NCBI GenBank assembly: GCA_023515795.1
Contig: JALGPX010000105.1
Location: 1-39,678 of the forward strand
Source: Amoeboaphelidium occidentale
Lineage: Eukaryota > Aphelidiomycota > Aphelidea
Direction: 5' to 3'
Length of the DNA: 39,678 nt
Shown here in pieces: positions 8,623-17,184 of this stretch (its first letter is position 1; every line of letters begins with the position of its first letter). A program made the translations under genes and the position numbers. The notes beneath the pieces were generated by a model that was given only the letters and a program-made list of their open reading frames with translations, ran no database searches and had not been told where the DNA came from.

Positions 8623-11600
8623 CAAATTTGGTTTTGCTTCTGCAAGGTTTCAATCCATTTAGCGTCGATATTCTTTTTCTTCTGAACGGAAAACAAAACC
8701 AGCTGCAACTTCTTCTTTTGAACAGACGTCAATTTGCTATAACAAGCAGAGAAATCAAAGGAGCTGATGAGCTTGTTCAAGACATAAGAGTACAAATGGA
8801 TTGAGTTCTGGTTCGACAAATCCTTGTACTCATATAGCAAGTGGATGAAAAGCGGATAAAGCTGGTATTTTGTTATCAACTCTTCACATTTTGGAGTAGA
8901 GAACGAAATTAATTGTTCTGGAACATCATCCTCGCTTGGAGTAGGACTTCTTGATTTCTTGTTCTCATACACCTTTGCAGCATGTAATAAAGAATGAATT
9001 ACTTCAATAGAATTCTTGACAAGTTCAAATTGAGGAGTACTTTTGTTGCAATCGTAAATTTGCTTCACAAGCTTTCCGAAGAAATCATCAAACTCTTTGC
9101 TGCGCAGAAGCTTCAACGCCATTTCTTGCGACAAAGTTGTAACAACAAGAATGTGTTTGCAGGCTCGATTGCAGTCTGACAAATGTTTTGAATTCAATAA
9201 AACATCGATGGCAGCCTTCATTCGATTTCCTAACTTCATTGACTCCTCTGCCTTTGCATAAGCCTCCTGCAGTCTCCTCCTGATTTCCTTCAAATGCTTA
9301 TAATTCTTTCTGACAATGTAAGATCTGTAAACAGATTGGATCTTGGTTGCAGCTTCGATAACCTTGCGTTGTCTTATAGATTCAAGCTGAGCTCTGAAAG
9401 CTTTCTGCAGAGTCCGAATAGCTATTTGTTTCTTTTCTAGACGTCTTCGTTCTAGATAGCCTCTTGCACACGCCTGTACATTTGTGACTAGCAATTTAGT
9501 ATGTTCTGCACTTGCTTTTCTTTCAGCAAGCTTTCTTCTAAACTGTCTTTGGATAAATACAACCCTTTTCCTGACTGCCTCGGCCTTCCTCTTGACCAAG
9601 AACGTTCTGATATGAGTTTGCAGAATACGCAATTTTGCGACTTGTTGATTGTAGCGCTTTCTCTCCAGAAGACCTCTTGATAATGCCTGACAATAAACAA
9701 CCTGATTCAAAATACGTTTGTACGCAGATTGACTTAAGTAGCGCCTGATGTTGTTTTGCAGTTGGGTGATAGACTGAATTGTTTTCGTAAAGTTTCTTCT
9801 AATCAAGCTACCACGGATTAGCGCTTGAGCATCAATAACAACTGCTTTCATTCGCAAATACTTCTTCTGTTGGAGAAACCTTCTCGCATTCGCTTGAATT
9901 GAAACAATCATATGCGAGAGTTTCTGGTAACTCTTTTTTGCCAAGAATCCACGCACGACGCTTTGAGCTACAATTATGCGAGACTTGAATGAGACATTTC
10001 TCGACCTCACAAGCGCTCCGCGGATCATGGATTGTAATCCAGTGAAATTTGCAATTTGTCGACCGACTTTCTTTCTCTGTAGGAAACCACGGGCTAGAGC
10101 TTGCATATTTGTGACAACAGATACAGACTGTTGGTATTTCGTCCTGACAACAAAGCTCCTGAATGCCGACTGAATCTTGGTTGCAGCCGAGCGTTTTTTG
10201 CTAAACTCGGTTCTGGCAGTAAACCTTCTAGCAAGACTCTGCAACAAAATGATTCTGTCAACAGATTTCAAGAACTTTGAACGCTTTAGCTGCATTCTAA
10301 AAAAACTTTGCACTTTCACAATTTTCGCTTTCTTGTGTTCATAGTCAGACTTAGCTATGGCCATTCTAATAAAACTTTGAATTTTAATGGCAGCAAGTTT
10401 CTTTTCAATAAATATTCTTCTTTGAGACAACATTCTTGTGATAGACTGTGCTTTAGTAATGCTAAACACAGATTGAGCGACTTGTCTTCGAACAAGGAAT
10501 CCTCTCGCACTAGCTTGAAGAAACTTAATCGATATCAGTGAAGCTAATAATCTTTGTCTCACCAGATATCCACGACAAATTGACTGAACATTAATCAAGT
10601 TCTTGCGAGATGATTGCATCGATTTTCTGACCAGAAATCCTCTCGCAACGGATTGAGTGTTAACAATCAACATTCTAGCAGCATTGTACTGTTTCTGCGC
10701 CAAATACATCCTGCAAACAGACTGAGCACGAACAATTAATTTACGTTCAGACAAGTACTTGTCCCTCAAGAAATGAGATCTCCAAGCAGCTTGAATGAGA
10801 GTAGCAGCCTTTGTAACTCTTTGCAATTTCAATCTTATCAAATACCCACGAGCTTGAGCAGAAAGCGATACTAAAGTATCTTTTAAAACTTTGGTCTTTC
10901 TTCTACACAAAAATCCGCGAATCAAAGCTTGCTGCTGAATAATCTTGTCTCTTTGCGCTCTAACCAGCTTTCTGACAGCTCTGCCTCTTATGATAGACTG
11001 TACTGAGATGAGGCTTACTTTAAAAGTTCTAAAGGCAGCTTTTGCAATAAGCATTCTGGCAAAACTTTGAATGACCACAATGCTCTTTTTGAGTTCTTCG
11101 GTCCTCCTTCTGACAAGATAGCCCTTACAAACAGCTTGCACTTCACGGATAACTTCTACTTTTTGACGCCACAATACCTTTTCTTTGATATAGCGTTTGT
11201 AAAAGCGAGAAATGGTCATTTGAGCCTTTGCTTGTTTGGCGAGTCGATGCTGGCGGAAACACTTTTGAATTTTTGCTGCAGCATCCATCTCTTCCCTCAA
11301 ATAAATGATTCTGTTGCTCAAATACGCCAGAGTTATTATGACATACTTATCCGTAAGAAGAAGATTGTTGATCGTCTCAGAATCTCTTGCATCAACAGCT
11401 TTTCTAACAGAATTTGTGGACACCAGAACAGGAACATTTCCCAACTTAACAAGGCATTCATTGAACACAGTCATGTTATACAAAATGTTCTGGAATCTGT
11501 ATTTTGCTTCAATTTCTTCCTCACTTGGAATATTTAGAGGAATCCATGAGATATTATCGTTATCTGATGGTTCCTGCTTAACAATTGTTGATGGCTTTAG

Positions 11601-13781
11601 GAATTCAAACTCATGTTCAACCTCTTTGACTACAGAGGGCATATAAGTGTTAACGATCTGAACCAAGAACTCTGGATTCGTAGCAAAATCATTCCACGAA
11701 AAACTTCCTTCAATTTTACCCAAAGAAAGCCTCACCCATTTCATCAAGAACATTAAATGATCATCAGTTTCATTGCTTTCAATATCATCTAGACTAGCTC
11801 CAAGATTTTTACTTAAATCCATACAAACTGTCTTCAGAGTTTGAGATTCCGTTTCTCCTTCACTAAACAACTGGTTCAGAGTAAACTTGTACATAATGTT
11901 CCATAGCAAGTTTAGAGTAACTTCGCGGTGGCCTTTAGATACTCCCTCAACGATAAATCTCTTCTCCCTACTACTGGTAGGAAACACGCGCTGAATGACG
12001 AGATCCAAATTCTTTGCTGAAGCAGCTGCTGTCCCTGCTAATGAAACCCTTGACATCAACGGCTCTTGCTTCTCGTTAGGAGGAGATAATAAGTCGACCA
12101 GTTTGCACAATCTAACACCATCTCTTAAATCAGTTGACAAATTCTTGACTTCAAAATCATAATCGTTTGCATTATAGAACTCCACAGAAGATTGAGAGAC
12201 TGAGCTTAGACTATAGCCAATATTGGCTAAATGCCTACCGATATCTCCCTCTCCTTTCAGCATCATAGAACTGATTTTGTACAGAATGTCCTTGGAAGAT
12301 ACTTTTTGAAGTTGAAACAATCCAGCGTGCGGAATAAGTCTTGTCATGAACACCTTATCAAGCAACAAAATCAAAACCAGCAACTCAAATACAACGCGGC
12401 TTTGGTCTTCAGTATCTTGTGAGGAGAAAAACAAAACTTGAAGTAAGTCGCGGGAAGTATCATACTCGTTCCAGCTGAATTGCGACGGGTACTTGACTGA
12501 AAGCATAGTTAAAGCAGCCAATTTCAAGTACTGATCATTGTAGCAACCACAAAGCAAGCCTCCTTTTTCGTAGTGGAACAATAGCTTCACCTTGATCCCA
12601 ACATCATTAAAAACATCCACTCCTTCCGTTGGAGCCTTTACATTCAACTTTTTCTTCACAAACAACTCTTCGTACAACTTATTATAAACAACTTGAAAAG
12701 GCTCAGATTTATAAACACCCTTCACTGCATAACCTAATAGACGATTCATTTTCAGAATTTCAGTATACTTCTCATACTTTGAAGCATTCAAAGAACTTGA
12801 AAGTGAAATGGTTTGATGCGCTAGTAATTCGTAATTCAACCAACTCTTCATGTACTCATCCTGATCTCCATTTTCAGTACAAAGGCTCGCGGTAGACTTG
12901 TTCACAATTTCAGAATCTTTACTTGTAGAGTGTAACTTTAAGCGAGAAGTAGTCGCAGCTCTTCTTAGAGGCACTCGAGGCTTTACATTATCGCTTCCGC
13001 CCTCTCCAGTAACCGCAGTACTTTTCTTTCTCGTAACCAATTTTGTATCACTTGCCTTCCGTTTCAAAATAGAATTTGAAGCAAAATCTTCAATCTTGCT
13101 TCTGGTTTCATTCAATTCAAGAGATGCAAGTAAAACACATGACACTTTAACTCCAGTTTCTCTAACTTTAAAATTGAGACATCTTCTTTCTTTGACTTCT
13201 TTTGTCTTGTAAATAACCCATTCGACTTCGAACGAAATGAGACGACCAGCAGCAAGTTTCAATTGGATTTTCTGGCCTTGTGATTTTGCAAGTTTATCAG
13301 CCATTGTCGGAGCATTAGAGCTCGTGAATACAACTTCACCACGATCATTCAACAGTCTGATCTCTTCTTCAACTGAGACAGAAGTACCAGAAATACTTAT
13401 CTCCAAGTGAACAAACTCGTGATCTTTAAAGTATGTAGTATCAACCAACAATGCTTTGCGTTTCAGAGTCATAAGCGGCAAATGAGCAAATGCAATAACA
13501 GGCTGAGGAGTGAAAGGCTGCAATGACAACACAGTTTGTCTTTTCGCTGTAGCTGAAACACTTTGCCCTGTATTTTTAACAGCTGAAACCATTCCACCTT
13601 TTGCGGTTTGTTTGGTCTCTTTGGTCTTGTTGTGTTTTGGGACATTTTCCTTTGAGGCAACCTCATGCACAGACTGCTCATTCAAATAATTCTTCTCCTT
13701 TTCATTCTCATGTGTTACAGTATCAGCTGTTGAGGCCTTCAACGGAGAGAAGGAAAGCCTTGACAGCAAAGCTTGAAACAT
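8622..13781 (-). CDS. ASPM: ASPM / abnormal spindle homolog (CH, about 29 IQ motifs, ARM-like C-terminus)
   Basis: This is a single-exon protein of 1719 residues, starting at the first in-frame ATG (MFQALLS). Residues about 85-210 resemble the N-terminal ASH/MSP-like domain. Around residues 480-670 lies the first calponin-homology region, including GEGDIGRHLANIG, VKNLSTDLRDGVRLCKLVDL and GHREVTLNLLWNI, which closely follow ASPM. A second CH-like part ends near YLSNRIIYLREE. About 29 IQ-like motifs follow at roughly 23-24 residue spacing (for example VQSICRGYLVRQ, IQSFIRMAIAK), predicted to bind calmodulin or myosin-light-chain-like proteins. The end (KHLSDCNRACKHILVVTTLS, YDCNKSTPQFELVKNSI) matches the ASPM armadillo-like C terminus. 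ASPM focuses microtubule minus ends at spindle poles. The domain order is complete. It is divergent from UreF and convergent with MED14. Confidence 0.94.
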   Translation of the reverse strand: MFQALLSRLSFSPLKASTADTVTHENEKEKNYLNEQSVHEVASKENVPKHNKTKETKQTAKGGMVSAVKNTGQSVSATAKRQTVLSLQPFTPQPVIAFAHLPLMTLKRKALLVDTTYFKDHEFVHLEISISGTSVSVEEEIRLLNDRGEVVFTSSNAPTMADKLAKSQGQKIQLKLAAGRLISFEVEWVIYKTKEVKERRCLNFKVRETGVKVSCVLLASLELNETRSKIEDFASNSILKRKASDTKLVTRKKSTAVTGEGGSDNVKPRVPLRRAATTSRLKLHSTSKDSEIVNKSTASLCTENGDQDEYMKSWLNYELLAHQTISLSSSLNASKYEKYTEILKMNRLLGYAVKGVYKSEPFQVVYNKLYEELFVKKKLNVKAPTEGVDVFNDVGIKVKLLFHYEKGGLLCGCYNDQYLKLAALTMLSVKYPSQFSWNEYDTSRDLLQVLFFSSQDTEDQSRVVFELLVLILLLDKVFMTRLIPHAGLFQLQKVSSKDILYKISSMMLKGEGDIGRHLANIGYSLSSVSQSSVEFYNANDYDFEVKNLSTDLRDGVRLCKLVDLLSPPNEKQEPLMSRVSLAGTAAASAKNLDLVIQRVFPTSSREKRFIVEGVSKGHREVTLNLLWNIMYKFTLNQLFSEGETESQTLKTVCMDLSKNLGASLDDIESNETDDHLMFLMKWVRLSLGKIEGSFSWNDFATNPEFLVQIVNTYMPSVVKEVEHEFEFLKPSTIVKQEPSDNDNISWIPLNIPSEEEIEAKYRFQNILYNMTVFNECLVKLGNVPVLVSTNSVRKAVDARDSETINNLLLTDKYVIITLAYLSNRIIYLREEMDAAAKIQKCFRQHRLAKQAKAQMTISRFYKRYIKEKVLWRQKVEVIREVQAVCKGYLVRRRTEELKKSIVVIQSFARMLIAKAAFRTFKVSLISVQSIIRGRAVRKLVRAQRDKIIQQQALIRGFLCRRKTKVLKDTLVSLSAQARGYLIRLKLQRVTKAATLIQAAWRSHFLRDKYLSERKLIVRAQSVCRMYLAQKQYNAARMLIVNTQSVARGFLVRKSMQSSRKNLINVQSICRGYLVRQRLLASLISIKFLQASARGFLVRRQVAQSVFSITKAQSITRMLSQRRIFIEKKLAAIKIQSFIRMAIAKSDYEHKKAKIVKVQSFFRMQLKRSKFLKSVDRIILLQSLARRFTARTEFSKKRSAATKIQSAFRSFVVRTKYQQSVSVVTNMQALARGFLQRKKVGRQIANFTGLQSMIRGALVRSRNVSFKSRIIVAQSVVRGFLAKKSYQKLSHMIVSIQANARRFLQQKKYLRMKAVVIDAQALIRGSLIRRNFTKTIQSITQLQNNIRRYLSQSAYKRILNQVVYCQALSRGLLERKRYNQQVAKLRILQTHIRTFLVKRKAEAVRKRVVFIQRQFRRKLAERKASAEHTKLLVTNVQACARGYLERRRLEKKQIAIRTLQKAFRAQLESIRQRKVIEAATKIQSVYRSYIVRKNYKHLKEIRRRLQEAYAKAEESMKLGNRMKAAIDVLLNSKHLSDCNRACKHILVVTTLSQEMALKLLRSKEFDDFFGKLVKQIYDCNKSTPQFELVKNSIEVIHSLLHAAKVYENKKSRSPTPSEDDVPEQLISFSTPKCEELITKYQLYPLFIHLLYEYKDLSNQNSIHLYSYVLNKLISSFDFSACYSKLTSVQKKKLQLVLFSVQKKKNIDAKWIETLQKQNQI
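9240..11310 (-). repeat. Array of about 29 IQ motifs within ASPM
   Basis: The coding sequence repeats a unit of about 70 nt, each encoding a helix with an xQxxxRGxxxR/K core. Units are degenerate at DNA level but regular in spacing. The array occupies roughly residues 825-1515 of the protein. Confidence 0.85.
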
Positions 13782-13870
13782 TTCAATGAAATTCGATAGA
13801 AAACTTGTTGAAACGCTCTCGGGCAAACTCAAAACACGCGCCGTGATAGTGCTGAAGTAGAAGGGACATT

Positions 13871-13903
13871 ATGCGACACTGTGCTATTAATTCTTTTAAA
13901 TGA
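13871..13903 (+). promoter_or_regulatory. Possible uORF overlapping the UreF start
   Basis: An ATG at 13871 opens a 10-codon frame (MRHCAINSFK). Its TGA stop (13901-13903) overlaps the UreF ATG (13900-13902) as ATGA. If the transcript starts upstream of 13871, this could tune UreF translation by termination-reinitiation. The transcription start is unknown. Confidence 0.35.
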
Positions 13904-14679
13904 TTACTTCAGAAGAGACTAAAGATGACGCTGAAGACGGCTGCACGAACCCTACAGTGGACCGGGACTTTCTAATGCTAATGCTTTCCGATTCTAATTT
14001 ACCGACTGGCGGGTTTATAGCTTCAAGTGGCATGGAATCAGCAATAACTCAATCACCTGAACTTCTTGCTAATCCACAAGAGATAAAACGGTTCGTAAAG
14101 GTCAATTTAAATTCATATGCACACACTATGATTCCTGCCTTGGTTAAATCATATCACGCTGCTAAATCAGTGAATACACCTGATGAAACACTTCTGGCTT
14201 TACAGAATCTACTCGAAATGGACCTGTTCATGGATGCGTCAATGAGACCGAATATCATTTCCAGAGAAGCATCAAGAAAGCAGGGCGTAGCTTTTCTTAC
14301 TCTAGCCACGAGATCATTTCTACCACATGATACACTGCTAAAGCAATACAAACTAAAACTTCGCCTGAATGAAACAGCTGGACATTTAAGTGTCGTGTTT
14401 GGATTATTCTGTTCAAAACTCGGTTTAGGGATTTATGATACAGTTTATCTGCTCTTATTCATGCATGTCCGATCTTTACTTTCTGCTGCTGTTCGTTTGA
14501 ACATTTTAGGTCCTTACAAAGTACAAGAAATTCTACAATGCTTTTCTAACGATATTAAAGCTTTGAGCATGGAATTATCAGATTCGCGCCATATAACAGA
14601 ATCATTTAATACATGCCTACTATTGGATCTCTTACAATGCTCACACAATCGTCTCTACAGTCGCCTATTCAACAGCTGA
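13900..14679 (+). CDS. ureF: Urease accessory protein UreF
   Basis: This is a single-exon protein of 259 residues. The family hallmark is near the N terminus: LMLSDSNLPTGGFIASSGME. Other UreF features are REASRKQGVAF, the helical stretch around FGLFCSKLGLG, VRSLLSAAVRLNILGP, and a C terminus ending HNRLYSRLFNS (usual pattern ...LYSRLF.S). UreF works with UreD/H and UreG to load nickel into apo-urease in the cytosol, so the organism probably makes an active urease; urease itself is not in the window. It is transcribed divergently from ASPM (118 bp between starts) and convergently with ATP synthase delta. The stop is embedded in a poly(A) signal (TGAATAAA, hexamer at 14679-14684). Confidence 0.93.
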   Translation: MITSEETKDDAEDGCTNPTVDRDFLMLMLSDSNLPTGGFIASSGMESAITQSPELLANPQEIKRFVKVNLNSYAHTMIPALVKSYHAAKSVNTPDETLLALQNLLEMDLFMDASMRPNIISREASRKQGVAFLTLATRSFLPHDTLLKQYKLKLRLNETAGHLSVVFGLFCSKLGLGIYDTVYLLLFMHVRSLLSAAVRLNILGPYKVQEILQCFSNDIKALSMELSDSRHITESFNTCLLLDLLQCSHNRLYSRLFNS

Positions 14680-14684
14680 ATAAA
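14679..14684 (+). terminator. Poly(A) signal overlapping the UreF stop codon
   Basis: The sequence reads TGAATAAA, with the final A of the stop codon serving as the first base of AATAAA. The convergent ATP synthase gene has its own AATAAA on the opposite strand about 30 bp away. Confidence 0.6.
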
Positions 14685-14732
14685 GAAACACGTTCCATAG
14701 CTGCATAATAGATGCATTTATTTTTAATTCCT

Positions 14733-15364
14733 TCACAACTTTTCCAATGCTTGATAGACTTCCAATTGAGCAGAAGCCAAAAGCTTTTCCTGTTCATCCT
14801 TCCCACTGTCTGCAACCTTTTGAGCTTCAGCCATCGCACTTCTAATCGCATTCTTGTCAATCTGATCAGGCGTAACTGCTTCCAATACGTTGATATTCAG
14901 AGAGTTGTCAGGATTCATAACTGCGAATCCACCAGAAACTGACACAAGAGATTAATTACAACTCAAGTAAAACTAAATTACCAAATAGTTTCTTGCTTTT
15001 GCTTCCATCAACAGCGACAACATCGACAACACCAGGGCGTAGTTGGTGAAGCGTTGGTACGTGGTTGACTAGAATACCCATGTCTCCAGCTGTTGAAGGG
15101 ATATCGACTCTTTCTACTTCGACAGTCTGAAAGATCGTCTACTCGTTTAAAAGCAATGTAAGGAATGCGCCACAGCTGAAATTTACCTGGTATGGTGTTG
15201 CCAAGTTCAGAGTCAACTTGTCAGATTTTGGTGCAGAAGCAGCCTCAGCAGCAAAGAAACGACTTCCTACAGAAGAATCGGTTAATACCATCGCCATAAT
15301 TTAAAAAGTAAAACGTACCTCTCAAAGCAACGGAAGGCACTGAAAATAATTTCCTGCTCAACAT
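14733..15364 (-). CDS. ATP16: Mitochondrial ATP synthase F1 subunit delta
   Basis: Four exons encode 158 residues. Introns are at 15267-15318 (52 nt), 15127-15186 (60 nt) and 14939-14981 (43 nt). The N terminus (MLSRKLFSVPSVALRGSRFF) is a typical matrix-targeting presequence: Arg and hydrophobic residues, no acids. The mature part starts near LTLNLATPYQ and has the subunit's beta-sandwich signatures: VDIPSTAGDMGILVNHVP, TLHQLRPGVVDV, then FVSGGFAVMNPDNSL. It ends with the two-helix hairpin (about 60 residues, Ala/Gln/Glu/Lys-rich, ending YQALEKL). It sits in the central stalk of F1 together with gamma and epsilon. Length is normal for the family. This gene shows the organism keeps respiratory mitochondria. 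Confidence 0.96.
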
Positions 15365-15452
15365 TTTTCTGTTTCTTTCGAATCACAAAAGAAAAGCTCG
15401 AGAGCTCCGTTACGTAGTTTTTCTTCTTTGGCTGGCGAGATAAGAGGGAAAC

Positions 15453-15800
15453 ATGTTTTGCATTCATCACTTTATTCCACTTTTCCTTCTACCGTTTCCA
15501 CAATACCATCCGCTCTTTTGTATAATTTTACTTGTTTGTGTTTACTATCAATTCAAGCCATGCTTTTACTGTTGCGTACTTTTAGCGGGACTTTTAGCAA
15601 GTTCATGTTCAGTTGGATCATATCATGAAAGAGTTAGTAAGTTGAGTACAGATGATCAATTCATTCTTGCTGGTTGGATAAATTCTGATGGGAATTACAC
15701 GAAAAGCTTAAAGAAATCCTTTTATAATCCTCCTGATAATGAAACCATAAACGAGAAATGTTGGGCTGATTTCGATATTACAAATTTATTCAGAATATAA
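15453..15800 (+). CDS. Possible small membrane or secreted protein, unknown
   Basis: This is a 115-residue open frame. The first 55 residues are very hydrophobic and Cys/Phe/Tyr-rich (signal anchor or one to two membrane helices). The remainder is hydrophilic with two potential N-glycosylation sites (NYTK, NETI) and ends DITNLFRI. A strong splice-donor-like GTAAGT lies inside, near 15641, so the gene structure may differ. I recognise no family. It is divergent from ATP synthase delta, 88 bp between start codons. It could also be 5' sequence of the following gene, but I found no intron joining the two. Confidence 0.4.
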   Translation: MFCIHHFIPLFLLPFPQYHPLFCIILLVCVYYQFKPCFYCCVLLAGLLASSCSVGSYHERVSKLSTDDQFILAGWINSDGNYTKSLKKSFYNPPDNETINEKCWADFDITNLFRI

Positions 15801-15853
15801 CTTTAAACTTCTTCAGCGGTTTAGCCTTGAGACATGAATCTTATTTCCGACGA

Positions 15854-16378
15854 ATGAGCCTCCGACAAAATTACAATTCATTTAGCTTTCTTAATTCTAC
15901 AAAAGTCGCCATAGTTCCTGATGATGTCGATGATACTTTTAATTCCGATAAAGAAACTGTTGAATTAGTTCTGCGTCAAGTCAAAGAAGCATTGAGCTAC
16001 GACGACGATAACGAGGAAGAGTGCGCTGTGAATGATTTGAAACGACAGAATCTTCCTATGGAGAGCGCTGTTGTTAACGCTGTAAATTTAGCCATACAAG
16101 AAGATACTTTACCAAATAGAAGAGGAAGAGCAAGTGCGACAAGGAAAAGCTATTCTTCTGTGAGTAGCATCCCCTCTACTGGTGAGGAAACTTTGCATGA
16201 AAAGACATTTATGGAAATTAAAAAGAAGTATCGCATTGGGTCTTCTTCTGCCGCTGCTGCTGCTACGGCGTCTGCTCCTACAAATCCAAACCGCGAAGCT
16301 GTAACACTTGCGCCGGAATCAGAACAATTCTCACTGGCTTCTTTGGAGTATTTGAAACGGTACGGTTTAAGCTCTTAA
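15854..16378 (+). CDS. Small hydrophilic protein, function unknown
   Basis: This is a 174-residue frame taken from the ATG at 15854; the frame is open about nine codons further upstream without another ATG. It has an acidic helix (SDKETVELVLRQVKEALSYD), a Ser/Arg-rich middle (RRGRASATRKSYSSVSS), a helix around HEKTFMEIKKKYRIG, an Ala/Ser run, and a conserved-looking C terminus FSLASLEYLKRYGL. The terminal YLxRYGL-type helix looks like a binding motif. I recall similar ends in some centriole-assembly proteins, but not firmly enough to assign it. AATAAA lies about 12 nt after the stop, facing the VPS29 signal. Confidence 0.6.
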   Translation: MSLRQNYNSFSFLNSTKVAIVPDDVDDTFNSDKETVELVLRQVKEALSYDDDNEEECAVNDLKRQNLPMESAVVNAVNLAIQEDTLPNRRGRASATRKSYSSVSSIPSTGEETLHEKTFMEIKKKYRIGSSSAAAAATASAPTNPNREAVTLAPESEQFSLASLEYLKRYGLSS

Positions 16379-16410
16379 ACAGAAAGCGTTAAATAAATGG
16401 CATCTTTATT

Positions 16411-17077
16411 TCATAGTTTCTTTGAGTATTCAAGCTTTTCTACTTTGACTTCATCATTTACCAATTGATACACATACGTAACAACATTATTGCCTTGAAC
16501 ATCCATAAGTGCAAATGATGGTGTGGTAGGCCTATTAAGATTAAAATGTTACATTGAGGAAGGATACCCTTGTGGTCCATTGAATGCGCCTGTTATAGAG
16601 CCAGGATTTATGAAGAATGCGCCCTCGTACTCGTAAGCTTCAAATTTGTGCGTATTTCCTGATATCAAAACATCAACGTCCATCTGCCTTGCGACTACAC
16701 CAAGAGAGTCAGGATCACCCCATGGAATGACTTGGTGTCCGTGTATTAGTCCAACTTTGAGATTTCCAATTTTAGTCACAACGTTATCAGGATAATTAAT
16801 CTATAATAATTACATCAACGCTGATGAGTTTAAATTACTTCGTCATAGTCTCCCTTCACAACGGTCACATCGCTGGAAATTGTTCGCAAGTAATCAAATG
16901 TTTCCTTGTTGCATAAGTTTCCAGTGCACAGAACCTGCTGAATCTTTCCAGGTACCTTTAAAAGTAAGCAGCCCTCTTTCTTAAATGTAAATTTACGAGC
17001 AGCTTTTTAAACTTTTTAGGGACTTCGATGCTTCTGAAGGGAATGAAGAAGTCGCCCACAAGCAACACCAAAACCAT
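16411..17077 (-). CDS. VPS29: Retromer subunit VPS29
   Basis: Four exons give 183 residues (human 182). I place introns at 16956-16996 (41 nt), 16801-16838 (38 nt) and 16532-16567 (36 nt). The last could instead be a 21-nt intron at 16532-16552. I use the ATG at 17077 because it aligns with the usual start ([13 protein letters not shown] versus MLVLVLGDLHIP); another in-frame ATG at 17113 would add 12 residues. Signatures are [37 protein letters not shown] and [13 protein letters not shown]29 has a metallophosphoesterase fold and serves as a scaffold in endosome-to-Golgi retromer. Two metal-site positions differ from animal VPS29: GDLH is GDFF, and SGHTH is SGNTH. The stop is immediately followed by AATAAA. 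Confidence 0.97.
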
Positions 17078-17184
17078 TATGAAAAGCGAGAAATGATTGA
17101 TCAACTGTTCCATCGTGATATAACAACAGAGAACTCTGTTACAACATCTGCAGGTTTATTGCGGTTGAAATTAAAGTTTCAGCA

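Noticed and set aside
11067-11646. Plus-strand 156- and 113-codon frames antisense to ASPM
   Set aside because: They overlap the CH/IQ coding region, have no recognisable motif, and conflict with a well supported gene.
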